Shown: positions 26,701-36,527 of the stretch, piece after piece
How the letters are laid out: each line of letters opens with the position of its first letter
Position numbering within the stretch: the stretch's first letter is position 1
Made by a program: the position numbers and the translations under genes
Notes under the pieces: model-generated
What the model was told of the DNA's origin: nothing
The model's input: the letters and a program-made list of their open reading frames with translations, nothing else
Database searches by the model: none
DNA from: Gavia stellata
Lineage: Eukaryota; Chordata; Aves; Gaviiformes; Gaviidae
DNA length: 64,000 nt
Assembly: GCF_030936135.1 (NCBI RefSeq)
Contig: NC_082611.1
Span: 9,439,001-9,503,000, forward strand
Direction of reading: 5' to 3'

Positions 26701-29700
26701 AAGCTGATGAACAACTTATCCACTGCGTCATCCACTCCAAATTTAAGAGCAAAATACAGAGTCTTTCAGACGGATTTAAGATGATTCTATTTGTTTCTAT
26801 GGATCAAGTGAGAAAAATAACCTTTACATACTCTTATGCACTGATTACTCTAATGAGAAGTGTTGACACATATCCTCAGTAACCAGTGCAGGGATCAGCT
26901 GCTTCTCTGGCTTTACAGGTCTTTGGGCTCTGAGAAATTGCTGTTCCAGCCATGATGAGAGTCAATAAAAATCACGACTCATCTGAGAATATTAATCGCC
27001 TCTGGAGGAATCAATCTTTCTCAAGAAACTTAAGATTGCAAACATAAAAAAATAACTTCAAGGCTGCCACACTTTTTATTACAAGAGAATACCTTACTGA
27101 ACAGAAATATCAAACCTGTGTATATTTTTATTGAATTCAGAGAAGGAGGTGTTTTGTTTACAGTCCTTTTAACTCAAATCAGGCATAAGAGCAACTAGTG
27201 TAAAGTAACACAGAATTATTGGTCCCAATGGGAGTAAGTGAGCTTAACCCAAGTGAGAATAGGTATCTGCCTATTTCTAAATACACTCAGATAACAGCAG
27301 ACAATTCCCAATGCCATGCACACGAGCTTCTAAAACTTTTTGTTACAAGACTTGTGCAAGATCCTTTTATACTTCCAGAGAGTAAAGGTATTGTGGGGGG
27401 AGGGGGAATCTTTAAAATACAGTATGATGCCTAGACCTACTCAGAGAATTTTAAAGCTCCAAACTGAAAGTGCTTCTTCCATTAAACTTCCTCAGAAGAA
27501 AATCCTCAGTAAACCCCCAACTTAAGGTGAGGTATAAGAAAATTAATGTCACTGCTTATCTTCCCTCCTGTTCTTTCAAGCTGTGCAACAGCTGGTACTT
27601 CTGGATTGTGTATGTCAAAACTTTTTCAGAATTTGAATTTCCATCAAAATCTTTAGACAGCTTTGAATATCATGGCTGGACACTTAAAAGACTCTACTCT
27701 TCAAAATATCTTGCAAATGTTTATTGCTAAAACACAGAAAAGACACTGATGTCAGTAGTTGGCAGGATCCCAGACTGGTATTATACAATAATGGTTATGT
27801 TTTTTATACAAATCCTTTTCTTCTTAGGGATATATGTCTATTTCTTTACACTTGAGTTTCAGATGATGTAGGAACCTGCTGTGTCTCTGTCTTCACTTTC
27901 TAAACTGAGCACAGAAGAAGAGTTTGGTCAGTCTAAAGAACTGTAATCCTCCAGCAGATTATGCTGTTATTTCCAGCATTTTGTGTACAGAGTTAAATAC
28001 TTAACCTTAAAACTCTTTTTCAGGAGGTGGCCTATACTGGGGAGCATACCTTGGAGGCATTTTCTGAATTTTTAGAAGAACAAAGCAAGACAAAAGCAGA
28101 ACCAGGAGCGAAGGTAGGCATTTGATACAGATACTGACTCATCTGCTGTGTAATCCAAGGCATATTCACACCTTGTATAGGCATACCTGAACTGGCTATA
28201 GCATAGCCACACATAAGGGCTTCAGCCACCGCTCATGTCAATGCTTAGGCAGTTCTTACCAGCTCTTAACTGGTTTCAAGCTGACTAGCTTGGCATGACC
28301 ATGCTAGCTAGTCATATACCACTGCATGGCATGCATACACCCTCTCACATCCTTGTTTTCATCACACAAAAACCCCACTGCTCATGTTACCACTGAGCCA
28401 CTACCAGAGCGTTAACGTAGTAAGTACTGCATGGCAGAAAGGAACCTGAACCTTGACAGGTGTAAACAAAACTTTTGCAGGATTTTAGCTGGAAAAAAGA
28501 AGCCCCAGCTAAGTTAGTTTCAGCTATAGCTGGAGTGGTTCAAATATCCATTGCCCACCTCATCCTGCTACATTCAGTGCGGCTTCTCTTCTTCATAAAG
28601 CAAGGGCACAACTGAGAGCAGAAGTTGTCCCCTCTCTTGGCAATCTGGTTATGATTATTGTCTGATTCCTCAACCATTTCTCCTCCGCTGTAAATCAGAC
28701 CAGATAAGCATCAGCTGTCCCAGATCAGCCTGTTATTTAATCCCAGACACTTCACTGCAAAAAGACATACTGTAAGTGAACATGATGATCAAGCTCCATG
28801 CAGACAGCTCCAAGCAACAGAAAAAAAACCTGACAGCAATGGAGACACTGTCCACACAGTATAAGAATCATGGGCCCATTCTGCTTGGAAGTGAAGTAGA
28901 TCCACAGGGTAGCAATAGTTGTCATTAACACTCTTTTCAACTAGCAGGGAAACTGTCTGTGGGTGGAGAAACTGTTTTTAGTTTTTGGACTTATTTCCAC
29001 CAGAGGCTTTGACTTGCTCCTGAATTCACTGCTCAAATAAGGTGGTTACAGAGGGAGAGAAACTAATATTGGGACACAGAAGTCTGCAATGAAGGATCAG
29101 ATACCCAGCTCTGCCCAGCCATTGCACAATTCTGTTTTCCCATACCCAAAGCCTGTGTTTGGTGTCTGCCTCTGTTGCATGTTCTTTAGTGATGTGTTTG
29201 AAGCCGATCTGTTGAGTCCTACACACAGTCTTTTACATACAATGTTAGAGCCATGTATATTCTGTCATCTCTTCTTCATGCTTTATTTCACATTAAACAG
29301 TAAGTAAAAAAGCCAGTTTAGGAAACACCATTCAAAAACATGCTCTGTGTAGCAAAAGGGGTAAGTAATTGGCATTTGGTCATCTGTTCACATTCTCTGC
29401 CCTTACCTGACACCCACCAAATTTTCCCAGAAGACTGCAGTATTTGTCCATTTGCCATACAGTGCTTGATGTGAAGTCCCCTGTTAGAGTAACTCTTCAT
29501 CTTCACCTCAGGGCATTCACAAACACACAAACAAAATAAATAAGAGGCTAGTTTCTTTTGAGATTGCCGAGAAGAGACTGTCTTATACCTGCCAGCTTAC
29601 CAAACACATTTTTCCAAGTTCTTATTAAACTTTCACACAAAGCCTCATCTAAGCTTTGCCATAAACCAGTGTAAAGGTTTGAAAACAAAACACATTTTAG

Positions 29701-29952
29701 CAGCAGCTGCACTACTTCTGACCTCATTTTAAAAGCCCTCAAGTTCCTTGGTTGAAAAGATGAAAGTCTGCATTTCATGTAATTTTAAGGTTTTTTGGAA
29801 GAAAAGAATTACTAGAGCGATTCTCTTTGTGAACATTAGTAATAAGCAGCTTTGCTCTTGCATTTCCTTTTTTTTTAAAGGATCCTTCAGAAGGAATCAA
29901 AGAGGATCTCAGCCAAAAAGAGACTGTAGTAACAGCGAAAGAAGAACTTTAA
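2601..29952 (+). CDS. PDILT: PDILT, testis-type protein disulfide isomerase-like protein (complete, 11 coding exons)
   Basis: Joined coding exons: 2601-2790, 12904-13110, 16010-16143, 18415-18552, 19305-19415, 20409-20534, 21502-21699, 23013-23133, 24071-24252, 28024-28113, 29881-29952. They total 1569 nt, giving 522 residues plus TAA, and every intron is GT-AG with matching phase. The predicted layout is: signal peptide 1-19, a domain about 36-140, b about 141-245, b' about 246-370, a' about 384-490, short acidic/basic tail, and KEEL at 519-522. The a motif is SRAS (68-71) and the a' motif is SYDC (413-416), replacing CGHC. cis-Pro loops are kept (EFPT in a, RYPF in a'). Family knowledge: mammalian PDILT is a testis ER chaperone with SXXS and SXXC motifs that works with calmegin in maturing sperm-surface ADAM proteins. 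The same role here is inferred. The mammalian protein is about 584 residues, mainly because of a longer tail. The identity rests on strong recalled similarity across all exons, especially b' and a'. Confidence 0.96.
3827..3863 (+). repeat. Compound trinucleotide microsatellite (ATG)n-(TAG)n
   Basis: A run of about five GAT/ATG units passes through ATAATAAG into five or six TAG units, all inside PDILT intron 1. Short compound arrays of this kind are usually length-polymorphic. Confidence 0.9.
5155..5265 (+). repeat. Degenerate CORE/MIR-type SINE fragment (tentative)
   Basis: The segment beginning CAGATCACACAGGAAATC, followed by GGCTGCCAGGAATTAG and ending near CTATTGACCCATTCT, follows the order of a widespread amniote SINE core: a cacag-gaaatc box, a 'caggaattgaacc'-like box and a 'cctattgacc' end. 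The match is recalled, not computed. Confidence 0.4.
6905..6963 (+). repeat. CR1 LINE 3'-end fragment, plus orientation
   Basis: CCAGACAAATGACCTCTCC followed by TTCCCTTACAGCTCTAGTTC matches the order of the CR1 3' terminus (ggactagatgacctc, then tcccttccagccct, then ttctatgat), with substitutions. Only the tail is recognisable, as is usual for the 5'-truncated copies in sauropsid genomes. Confidence 0.55.
8625..8875 (+). repeat. MIR/CORE-SINE-like element
   Basis: Three successive blocks fit the known SINE order. First is a CCTGGTTCTCTTCCCACTC box, then GTGGCTTTGGGCAAAATA (compare tgaccttgggcaagtca), then CTCTAAGACAGAGATGATGA. From about 8768 there is a tail like GTAAGTTCTTCAAGACAGG and TTGCCTAGAACAAGACTG (compare gtaagctctt..gggcaggga and gtgcctagcacaatg). 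The preserved order makes this a convincing old copy. Confidence 0.6.
9780..10031 (+). other. GC-rich block ending in AATAAA inside PDILT intron 1
   Basis: This 250-bp block is visibly richer in G+C and CpG than its AT-rich surroundings and ends with AATAAA at 10025-10030. It has no recognisable protein similarity; the longest frame, on the minus strand, is 66 codons. It could be a retroposed 3' UTR, a regulatory element or an unrecognised repeat. Confidence 0.35.
11948..12027 (+). repeat. TG/CA microsatellite forming an imperfect inverted repeat
   Basis: The TG-rich left arm (11948-11972) is nearly complementary to the CA-rich right arm (12005-12027): ATGTGTG..CTTGTGT..GTATA pairs with TATACACACACAAG..CACACAT. 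A perfect 14-bp palindrome, TGTGTATATACACA (11983-11996), lies in the loop. The region could extrude a hairpin or adopt Z-DNA. Confidence 0.8.
12904..13110 (+). CDS. PDILT: PDILT exon 2 (residues 64-132; degenerate a-domain active site)
   Basis: This exon carries the core of the a domain. It opens with YVSLSRASQ, so SRAS (68-71) occupies the CGHC position and both redox cysteines are gone. An NLS sequon follows at N73. [16 protein letters not shown] and the cis-proline loop EFPTVKFF are normal thioredoxin-fold features. It enters in phase 1 after TTTCCAG and leaves in phase 1 at GTAAAC. The end, PIDCKG, aligns with the PISCKG of human PDILT as I recall it. Confidence 0.95.
13111..16009 (+). 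other. PDILT intron 2 (2.9 kb)
   Basis: The donor is GTAAAC and the acceptor lies in a strong pyrimidine tract (CTCTCTCTTCCTTCCACAG). I see no repeat or exon I can name inside it. Confidence 0.85.
16010..16143 (+). CDS. PDILT: PDILT exon 3 (residues 133-177)
   Basis: This exon covers the end of the a domain and the start of b. The helix [12 protein letters not shown], then the strand that begins b and [10 protein letters not shown], is typical of PDI a-to-b junctions (compare WLKKRTGP and AVIGFFKD in PDIs). It has an NST sequon at N156. It enters in phase 1 and leaves in phase 0 at GTAATT. Confidence 0.94.
16144..18414 (+). other. PDILT intron 3 (2.3 kb)
   Basis: The donor is GTAATT and the acceptor CTTTCTGGGACTAG. 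It contains a worn palindromic repeat near 17.0 kb. I saw no coding exon. Confidence 0.85.
17001..17062 (+). repeat. Ancient palindromic repeat remnant (tentative)
   Basis: GTCCTTTCTCAAGCAAATTC is followed after about 20 nt by GAATAAGGTTCTTCAGATTTG. The two arms resemble a common archosaur/turtle palindromic interspersed repeat (gtccttactcaagcaaaactccc with its complementary arm). Similar worn traces occur near 59.3 and 63.5 kb. The assignment is from memory. Confidence 0.35.
18415..18552 (+). CDS. PDILT: PDILT exon 4 (residues 178-223, b domain)
   Basis: Forty-six codons in phase 0 on both sides encode the middle of the b domain. The exon opens with [19 protein letters not shown], then [17 protein letters not shown], and closes with ALVVFKK, which corresponds to the VLVFKK strand of human PDILT. 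An NDS sequon lies at N181. The two cysteines here (188 and 208) are not in a redox motif. The donor is GTAGGA. Confidence 0.92.
18553..19304 (+). other. PDILT intron 4 (0.75 kb)
   Basis: This short intron has donor GTAGGA and acceptor TTTGTCCAAG. I see nothing else in it. Confidence 0.85.
19305..19415 (+). CDS. PDILT: PDILT exon 5 (residues 224-260, b/b' boundary)
   Basis: Thirty-seven codons, phase 0 to phase 0. [12 protein letters not shown] is followed by the helix [19 protein letters not shown], which parallels the NRVIKQHLTDFVIEYNTEN helix of human PDILT. The acceptor is TTTGTCCAAG and the donor GTATGT. In PDIs this segment links b to the substrate-binding b' domain. Confidence 0.93.
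19416..20408 (+). other. PDILT intron 5 (1.0 kb)
   Basis: The donor is GTATGT and the acceptor TTTTGCTTCCCAG. It holds a CR1 3' end about 230 bp before exon 6. The 19.7-20.1 kb stretch is locally GC-richer and has open frames in more than one register, but I recognise no protein in it. Confidence 0.85.
20122..20180 (+). repeat. CR1 LINE 3'-end fragment, plus orientation
   Basis: ACAGGAGGTCAGACTAGAAA followed by ATCATAACAGTACCTTCTG and AAAAATCTATGAAGA fits the CR1 terminal consensus closely (caggaggtcagactagatgatcataatggtcccttctg, then aaatctatgaa). It is the best-preserved CR1 tail in the window and lies in PDILT intron 5. Confidence 0.75.
20409..20534 (+). CDS. PDILT: PDILT exon 6 (residues 261-302, b' domain)
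   Basis: Forty-two codons, phase 0 to phase 0. [17 protein letters not shown] forms the first b' strand, as in PDIs (ikthillFlp). [17 protein letters not shown] is the following helix. The b' domain carries the main hydrophobic substrate- and partner-binding surface of PDI-family chaperones. The donor is the unusual GTTTGT, but the frame and similarity on both sides require this junction. Confidence 0.94.
20535..21501 (+). other. PDILT intron 6 (1.0 kb)
   Basis: The donor is GTTTGT (weak at +3 and +4) and the acceptor CTTTATTATCAG. I see nothing else in it. Confidence 0.85.
21502..21699 (+). CDS. PDILT: PDILT exon 7 (residues 303-368, b' domain and x-linker)
   Basis: Sixty-six codons, phase 0. 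[20 protein letters not shown] is followed by [20 protein letters not shown], almost identical in pattern to human PDILT (LVDADEPRNGRVFKYF, ILNLSSDARYKMP). It has sequons at N311 (NET) and N336 (NLT). The last part, [14 protein letters not shown], is the final b' helix leading to the x-linker. The donor is GTATGT. Confidence 0.96.
21700..23012 (+). other. PDILT intron 7 (1.3 kb)
   Basis: The donor is GTATGT and the acceptor GTTTCTGTTTAG. I recognise no exon or repeat. Confidence 0.85.
23013..23133 (+). CDS. PDILT: PDILT exon 8 (residues 369-408, start of a' domain)
   Basis: [20 protein letters not shown] is the canonical start of a PDI a' domain. It ends in MTVFVMF, where Met407 replaces the buried glutamate of VEFYAPW. 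An NKT sequon lies at N399. It leaves in phase 1 at GTAAGT, splitting the Tyr codon that opens the active-site exon. Confidence 0.95.
23134..24070 (+). other. PDILT intron 8 (0.9 kb)
   Basis: The donor is the consensus GTAAGT and the acceptor TTTTCAAATTTGCAG. I see nothing else in it. Confidence 0.85.
24071..24252 (+). CDS. PDILT: PDILT exon 9 (residues 409-469; SYDC motif of a' domain)
   Basis: This exon opens with [13 protein letters not shown], so SYDC (413-416) stands where active PDIs have CGHC: the nucleophilic first cysteine is lost and the second (C416) is kept. [14 protein letters not shown] and the cis-proline segment [13 protein letters not shown] are nearly the same as in human PDILT. 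It enters in phase 1 and leaves in phase 0 at GTGAGA. Confidence 0.97.
24253..28023 (+). other. PDILT intron 9 (3.8 kb)
   Basis: The donor is GTGAGA and the acceptor AAACTCTTTTTCAG. A TG microsatellite follows within 60 bp of the donor. A 15-bp direct repeat (AATTAAATTCTAAGA) occurs near 25.02 and 25.09 kb. I recognise no exon. Confidence 0.85.
24305..24340 (+). repeat. (TG)n microsatellite
   Basis: An interrupted GT/TG run follows a G tract, about 53 bp after the exon 9 donor. Intronic GU-rich tracts this close to a donor can bind CELF/TDP-43-type factors, but no effect is shown here. Confidence 0.85.
28024..28113 (+). CDS. PDILT: PDILT exon 10 (residues 470-499, end of a' domain)
   Basis: Thirty codons in phase 0: [20 protein letters not shown], then a lysine- and glutamate-rich tail. 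It matches the YKGEHTLKGFSDFLESH helix that closes the human a' domain. The donor is GTAGGC. Confidence 0.94.
28114..29880 (+). other. PDILT intron 10 (1.8 kb)
   Basis: The donor is GTAGGC and the acceptor a T-rich tract ending TTTTTTTTAAAG. I see no additional tail exon, which agrees with the shorter C-terminal tail of this protein. Confidence 0.8.
29881..29952 (+). CDS. PDILT: PDILT exon 11 (residues 500-522, KEEL end)
   Basis: Twenty-three codons and TAA encode a charged tail ending AKEEL. The KEEL tetrapeptide is a KDEL-type ER retrieval signal and is also the end of human PDILT as I recall it. It enters in phase 0. The linker between a' and KEEL is much shorter than in mammals. Confidence 0.94.
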   Translation, partial: DPSEGIKEDLSQKETVVTAKEEL

Positions 29953-30100
29953 TAGTACAGAGAAAGAGCAAAATTCTGAGGATTGTGGGGAATCCTTCCT
30001 GGAAGGAACTCACTGGAAGAATGAATCATCTCAAGTGAACACAGAGCTGGATTAAAAAATTAAAGGAATTCAGATCAATGGCTCATTATGTGTGACACCT
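29953..30100 (+). terminator. PDILT 3' UTR and probable polyadenylation site
   Basis: Two near-overlapping ATTAAA hexamers lie at 30051-30056 and 30059-30064, about 100 nt after the stop. A TGTGTGAC GU-rich element follows at 30089-30096, the usual spacing for a cleavage site between them. More distal AATAAA hexamers (31117-31122 and 31205-31210) could give a longer 3' UTR. Confidence 0.5.
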
Positions 30101-30186
30101 CTTCTGAATCCAACTTAACTCCTAGTTTTACTGGGATCAGCTGTCACGGGTTCTTAAAATATTGTCAATTTTGCTTAAATAATGCC

Positions 30187-30192
30187 TTTATT
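30187..30192 (-). terminator. Possible minus-strand polyadenylation hexamer
   Basis: TTTATT on the plus strand reads AATAAA on the minus strand. It lies about 1.1 kb beyond the stop of the candidate minus-strand gene and close to the PDILT polyA region, which would suit two converging transcripts. A single hexamer is weak evidence. Confidence 0.2.
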
Positions 30193-31326
30193 ATCTATAA
30201 AACTGCTCTCATTTAGAAAGGTATATGTGCCATGGCAAACAGATTAAGACAGAACTATACTTTCTGAACAAAATTTGCAACAGGTTTGCAACCAGTTGCT
30301 CTCCAATTTACCCTATACAGCCCTATTGTTTTCAAAGGAGATGAACTGCTCCCAGAAGGATGGGACTAACATTGCAAAGAGCATTCCTACAGTGATCTTC
30401 AAAAGTAGTAATTGAAGCTAGGGGCTATGCCCAAAGGAGCACCAAGGGGCAGTTCATGATTTTTTTGTTATCAAGCAGTAGAAAATGCAGAAATCAAGAT
30501 ATAATTTAATTCCAGTAAGAAAAATATCATACCTAATACACGAAGTCACAGGTATGATCACATTTTAGTTACGTTAGGTCCCCTAACCACACCACACATG
30601 TTATAAAAGTACAGCTGGTGAAACTGATGTACAACAGTAATTTCTTCCTACAAGGGCCAGGTAAAGCAGAAATAATGCTGAAAATTTGAAACCTTTTCTT
30701 ACAGAATTAGAGAAGGAAGATCATTTATTAACATTTCATTTCAAAAGCCGATTTCCAAAGCCTTTGTTCCCAACTTATTAGCATTAATAAGTTACTTTCC
30801 TACGTAAACAGAGGAAAGAATGCGACAACTTACAAAATGAAGGAACACCCATTTGAATGGAAGGAGGATTAATAACTGCAGTGAAGAATACAGCACTGAA
30901 AGAACAGTGGAGATATCCTAACTCTCACATGTCATGCAAGTCAACAAGAGATGGACAATTTTAAAGTATTGGACCTCTTACATTTTACAATTATTTGCTA
31001 AAAAGTGCAGTTCATGACAGATGGCTTGTTTGCTATCCAGGCTGCAAGGTGTAATTAAATACCCGCACTTAGAGATTTAAGATGAAATATTAACTTCTCT
31101 ACTTCACAGTTCTTGCAATAAATAGCACTTGACGTGCAACATATTCACCTCATGAGGCTGTCAGTTGGCCTTCACTGATGAGGAGTTAACAAGAAGACAC
31201 AGAAAATAAAACCGTTTATGTTGATACTTCATGGGCACAGTTTAATCTCTCCCAGGGCTAAGGTTCCTTGGGACTGCAATTAAATCCTCTTAACGGAAGA
31301 GGATTCTTGTGGAAGCGTGTTCAGTG

Positions 31327-31496
31327 CTAGATCACCATTCCTAATACAGTCCACCTGGGTTTTGTAGGTCTTGGACCTAGTTTCTTGAGCAGTTTACTTA
31401 GACTATCTGAAATTGGTGAAGACCACTGATCAGATGGGCTCCACACAATCAGGTTTCTGCCAGCTGCAGCTCCCTCCTCTGTCCCAGCAACATCAC
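31327..31496 (-). CDS. Candidate terminal exon of an unrecognised minus-strand gene
   Basis: On the minus strand, an acceptor CTTTTCCCCTTGTAG is followed by 2 nt completing a codon, 55 open codons and TAG at 31327-31329. The peptide includes GRNLIVWSPSDQWSSPISD and LSKLLKKLGPRPTKPRWTV, has balanced composition and many GNN codons, and looks protein-like. The plus strand has stops in all frames here. It enters in phase 1, which fits the candidate donor at 38567. I do not recognise the family. It would end about 1.4 kb from the PDILT stop, tail to tail. Confidence 0.35.
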
Positions 31497-34400
31497 CTAC
31501 AAGGGGAAAAGAGCTTAAAGCTATATACAGGAACTGTAGCTTAAAAGTCAGGACAGTAGATCTGAGAGATGCAGCAAACCACAGCTGAGCTATTATTATT
31601 TAAAGCACAATTCTTCTTTGAAGATGCCAAGTAAAGTTTAATTCTCATGTTTTTAGAACAGAGCAAATTTTTGATAGAAGTGCAATACAGTGCAAATCAA
31701 ATCAGTCTCACTTAGAAGCAGGAGGAAAACATGGGATCCCAGATTCCAGGGTGCTGGTTGTAAAGATATCAACCAAAGCTTGCTGTGGGTGGAAACTCCC
31801 ACTCCAGCTGGACAGTATGGGATGCAGTTAACAGTAAGTGTTTCTCAGCACCCTTGTTAAGAGGACCTTATTTACAAATGTCACACAGAAACAATGACTT
31901 GTCAATTCAGCCACTGAAGTATGCCAAAACTGTTTCTCTTACACACAACTGAAGAAGCCAGTTCTCCTTTGGACATCAAACACGAGTTCTCTGGGACACT
32001 GCCAGAAGGGCCTTGCACAAAGTAAACCTGATCACTGCAGGGTACTGGGTTTCATTTAACACTGGGCATTCATTAACAAATAGAAGGCCTTATTCGATAC
32101 CCTGGGAGATCAGAATAGAAAGCGAATGAGATTAACTGAATCCCAAAGAGAGGGAAGCGTCAGCATGCTTTCCTTTTGCTGCTTGCAACATGATGAAATT
32201 TGAATGACAAGCAGTGCCACCAATGTATTTTGAACAACTATTAAACACAGAAGCTATAATCTTTTAGTTAGTTTCCTCACAGAAAAATGGAGCAAGCAAT
32301 GTTCAGCACCACTCTGTATCTGGCAGATGGTTTACCATTCAAGATAATGAAAAAAATTAATTTTCACTGCGCCTACCCACTGTATACCAGGCTCAGTCCT
32401 GAAACTGCTATCTATCCTATTATAAAGTGCAAGATTACATATTAATGAAAACATGTGCCATCTTGGCAAATGATGTTCTCATTTCTATTCCAACCACTCT
32501 CAGATGTTGTGTCAAGACAAGGGGCCAAGTGCAGACTCACATGCCATGCTCTGACACATGACAAGAGTTGTAAATCTACTTTATAAAGCATCTGGTAAAA
32601 AGCCTGCCTGAAAAGCAAGACTTCCCGTGGTGGAAAGTCTGCCTTGTTACTGGCTGGGTTGGGTTTCTCCAACCCTCGATCACAGCAGGATGTGCCGGCC
32701 ATGCCGGGCAAGTGGCTTTGCACATTGTCTCATTTTCCCTCTGACCCAAGTCAGTTCCAGAATATTTTCCTGGAACAAAAATTTAAAAGTGTTTTAACCA
32801 GATTCAGATAACCCACCACCAACTCACTTCCCCTATCATGCCAACTTCTGTCAGTTTAATGAACAAAACTCATAACACTCTCTGTAGTGGCTCCTCAACC
32901 CTCACAAGCAGAATTGTCTGAAACAGCAAACCTTGAGGAAGTGATTCTAAGTCAAACACTACTCCTTTTGTTTTAGTCTAAATATGAAGTGAATGTGTTT
33001 AATTTTAAAGAGTATATCATAACTGTGCTCAGACATTCTAAAAATTATTTAAAACCATGCAACTTTTTTAAAAAAAATAAAAATCAATGTTTATTAGCCA
33101 AATTTTTTCCTGTAAATGAATACCAATATTTTTTTAATGCACAAATATGACTTGGTTTTAATCATAGGAAAAACCTCCCTATGCACATAAATAAGACCCA
33201 TCAATTAAGACCAACAGGACTATGTAAAGAGATATCAATGTGCACCAACTGTGGAGCTGGTTTAATCTGCAGTGTCAAGATGGTTTGGTTATCAATATGG
33301 AGCAGTGGAAGCAACACTCCCAGCTAGGAATCTTATTTATGAAAGAACTCACAAACAAAACGTGAAGCATAGCAAAGTTCAATACAAAAAAAGGGGTAAA
33401 CCTGAACCATCCCCAAGAAATGCTGACTTGTTTTTACTAAATGGCAGCCTATTCTGCCTTAAAATACAAGCTTTGACCACCTTGCAGACATCAATTCTCT
33501 TATTAAGTTATTTTCTTAAATCCTGGGGAAGAAAAACGTCGTTCAGAATTGACATTCATAAACACTCAGATGCACAGGAAAAATAATCAATCCTAAAGAG
33601 AAATGCAATAATTCTTTTCGTCTTTACAACAGCTTCACCCTAGCTTAACTCCCCTGGAATTACTCTCAGCTGGCATCAGCATAGTAACAGAAACAGAACC
33701 ACAGTACATTAAAAGATACTAATACAAATGCACAACAAATGCATTGACTGTTCAAAAACCCCTGATGTGCAGAAGTGGCATAACTGGTATAAACCAAAAG
33801 GTCTGGCTTGCAGGTCAGAAGTTTGGTTTCGGGAGAGGGAGATATGCTATATGCTTGAAGACAGATGGGGTGGCCGGAGGAAGGTGTCTAAATGTCTAAA
33901 TCCAGCATTTCAGGCATTTAATTAATTCAAAGACTTGGACTGTCAAACTTCACATGTTAGGAAGGCCTTTAACTCTGTCTTGCCTTTCTCTCACGCTCAC
34001 TCCTGATAGCTAAGAGAGGGGAGTTTGCTCCAAGGCCACAATGATTTTATACAGAAATATTAATCAAAAGGAACAATTCACACTTTAATAAAAACATACT
34101 ATTGTGTTAACTCAAGTGGAATTTGGCTGATGGAAATTACTTAGCTCAGATGTTTAAAAACCATACTTGGTATAATCAACTGTGACAGGGGGAAGGAGGT
34201 TGTGTTAATTTAAAACTTTGATTTGGGAAATGCTTTAAACCCATCTGTCCCCTGGTCTTGTGGCCACGATATTGCATCTGTGCATCAGGAGTCCCAAAGA
34301 AGCTGACAGTCATTCACTCAAGTTCACATCCAATTCAGAGGGCTTCCAGGTGGATTTCACTGCTCGCATTTCATACTCGATTCACTACATTTGGAAACTA

Positions 34401-36527
34401 CCATGACTGAAAGGCCAAGCCAAATTCAGTTTTTTCATTAGTCGCAGAGGAGGCCAGTGTTTCTCATGGTGCAGTACCGGACCAAGAGGAACACGCATTG
34501 CCCAACGTGCCCTCAGTTTCCAGTTTCTGAGAATCACCTTTGGAAATATTTGCTTTATGTAAAACACTGACAGAACTAGAGCCATGCCAGCCCTGCTGCC
34601 TGCCCCTCCTCTTGCTGCTGAACAAATATGCAGTGGCTACCTTTTCACCAGAACCTGCCAGCCACGCTACAACGGATCCTGGGTGGGGAATTTATTGAAC
34701 GGAGACCCTTGCTGTTCATACACTGGATCTGTATCAGCACTTACACACCATGCAGTGAACACAACAATCGTTTTCTCCCCCTCCCCAGCAAGTAATACCT
34801 TGCTGCATTTCATTCGAGCTCTCCTGGGCAAATGCATGCTACCAACAACTGCAACCAGTGAATAATAAATATTAATAAAGCATTTAATTGGAATCTTAAT
34901 GAAAAGCACTTTCACCAGCACAGCTGGCAAGAGCCCCCTTGAAAAAATGCTGTCTGCTTGCCACGTACAACATAGGTAGAATCATAATTAGTCAGCAGAG
35001 GCTAAGGACCATACATGTGTAAACATCACTGCTGAAGCCTGAGCTTTTCAAAGCATATATTTAATAGACTGAAATAATTTGGGAATTCTGGCTGAATTTC
35101 CCTTCTCTGGCCTTGCCATTTTTGAGCAGGTGCTGGTTATTTCTCAGCATGCACACTACATGCTAACAGACTCAGACACTGTTCCTGAGCTAAACCAGCA
35201 CCCTGGGAAAGCATTGTCTCCAGTCTCTACATCCCAGCTCACATCACCTATGGTTGTCAGAAAAATAGTTCTTTAAGACCAGTAATGGATGAAGGGTTCG
35301 TAAATGTTGGTTAACTATCATTTCCCTTTACTTAGTTTGACACTGATAGATCTCTGCCTGCTTCACTCTCTTTTCCTCCAAAGCATTGCTATTTGCTGAG
35401 TCAGGAAAAAATCCACCCTCTTCCATCATGCCGTGATCCTTTTCTTAAACAGCAATTTGCCAAAGTCTGATAACTTCAATGGACCAAGGCATTTGCCTAG
35501 AAATCACATTTGCTTGGAAGACGCCTAGCACATTGCAAAAATCTGTATCACTGTTTTGCGCGGGCTGCACAGCATCAGGTGCGTCTACGAATACTTGGTT
35601 TATGGGTGGCAATTAGAGCCTGTATAAGAACTAAGCACGGGATTTAAGAACCTTCCCACTGGGGTTAAATACATGCCTCTAGTCTAAACTATTTTTGATC
35701 TAATCCTTAATAATTTCCCATGTAATCCTTTATTAAGACTCACTGAAAGAAGAGACTGGACACTTCTTAGTGTGCACTTACTCAATGATCTTTGCCCTAA
35801 ATTCACCTGTGTATTTTCCCCACTTGAAACCCGTGCACTAAGATGCTGGCTGGCTTAAGAATTCTTTGGACAATTTCCTCAGAGACCACATTGATGTGGA
35901 AATGTGAAGGATGTGGTCCCTCAGCAACCAGAGGACTTCACACAGGACGAGGAAGATGGCCTTCTATTGAACAGTCATTGGTGAAAGTGAACCATAATTC
36001 ACGATACATTAAAAGAATATCCATTTGGATAAATTAATGCCTTCATTTTGAAATTAATATCATTTTGCAACCTGAAATCTTCTCTTCCAACTGACAGCCA
36101 CTGCAGTTTTGAAGTGAACAAATTCTCACTTACAGTGGGAGCACGGAAAACACTTTTCCAAATATGTTCATTCTTCTACAACCTTGTTCCTAGTAATTTA
36201 TCCAAGCCTAGTACAACAACATATTTCAATCATGCGGTCAGAGATGAGAAATAAGGCCATATGACTTAGGAAAATCACACTGAGTGGTAAACACCAGAAA
36301 CTTAAGGCAATCATTCTGCACAAGATTTGAAAGTGTCAGAAAAGCTGCCCAGGCACAGTCTAAGGGGAGGAGCTGGCAAGTAAAAAGGTAACAAGAATAA
36401 GTCAAGCTTCCCAGGAAGCCAGTACCGCTAATTTGTTCATTAGCAATGCCCACTGCACATCTCTGTCTGCTCCATTAATGCCACCTGCTGGTAAATCAAA
36501 AGATCTTATTCTCTATTGGCTCCTTAG
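31497..36527. other. Intergenic or intronic sequence, no feature recognised
   Basis: This AT-rich DNA has short overlapping open frames only. A fragment at 34634-34682 (acceptor AAATATGCAG) could be an upstream exon of the plus-strand candidate but has a poor donor. Nothing else is recognisable. Confidence 0.6.

Noticed and set aside
33815..33882. Acceptor-led open segment in a plus-strand frame
   Set aside because: The frame is short and the only usable donor (GTGTCT) is poor. I could not join it to anything with confidence.
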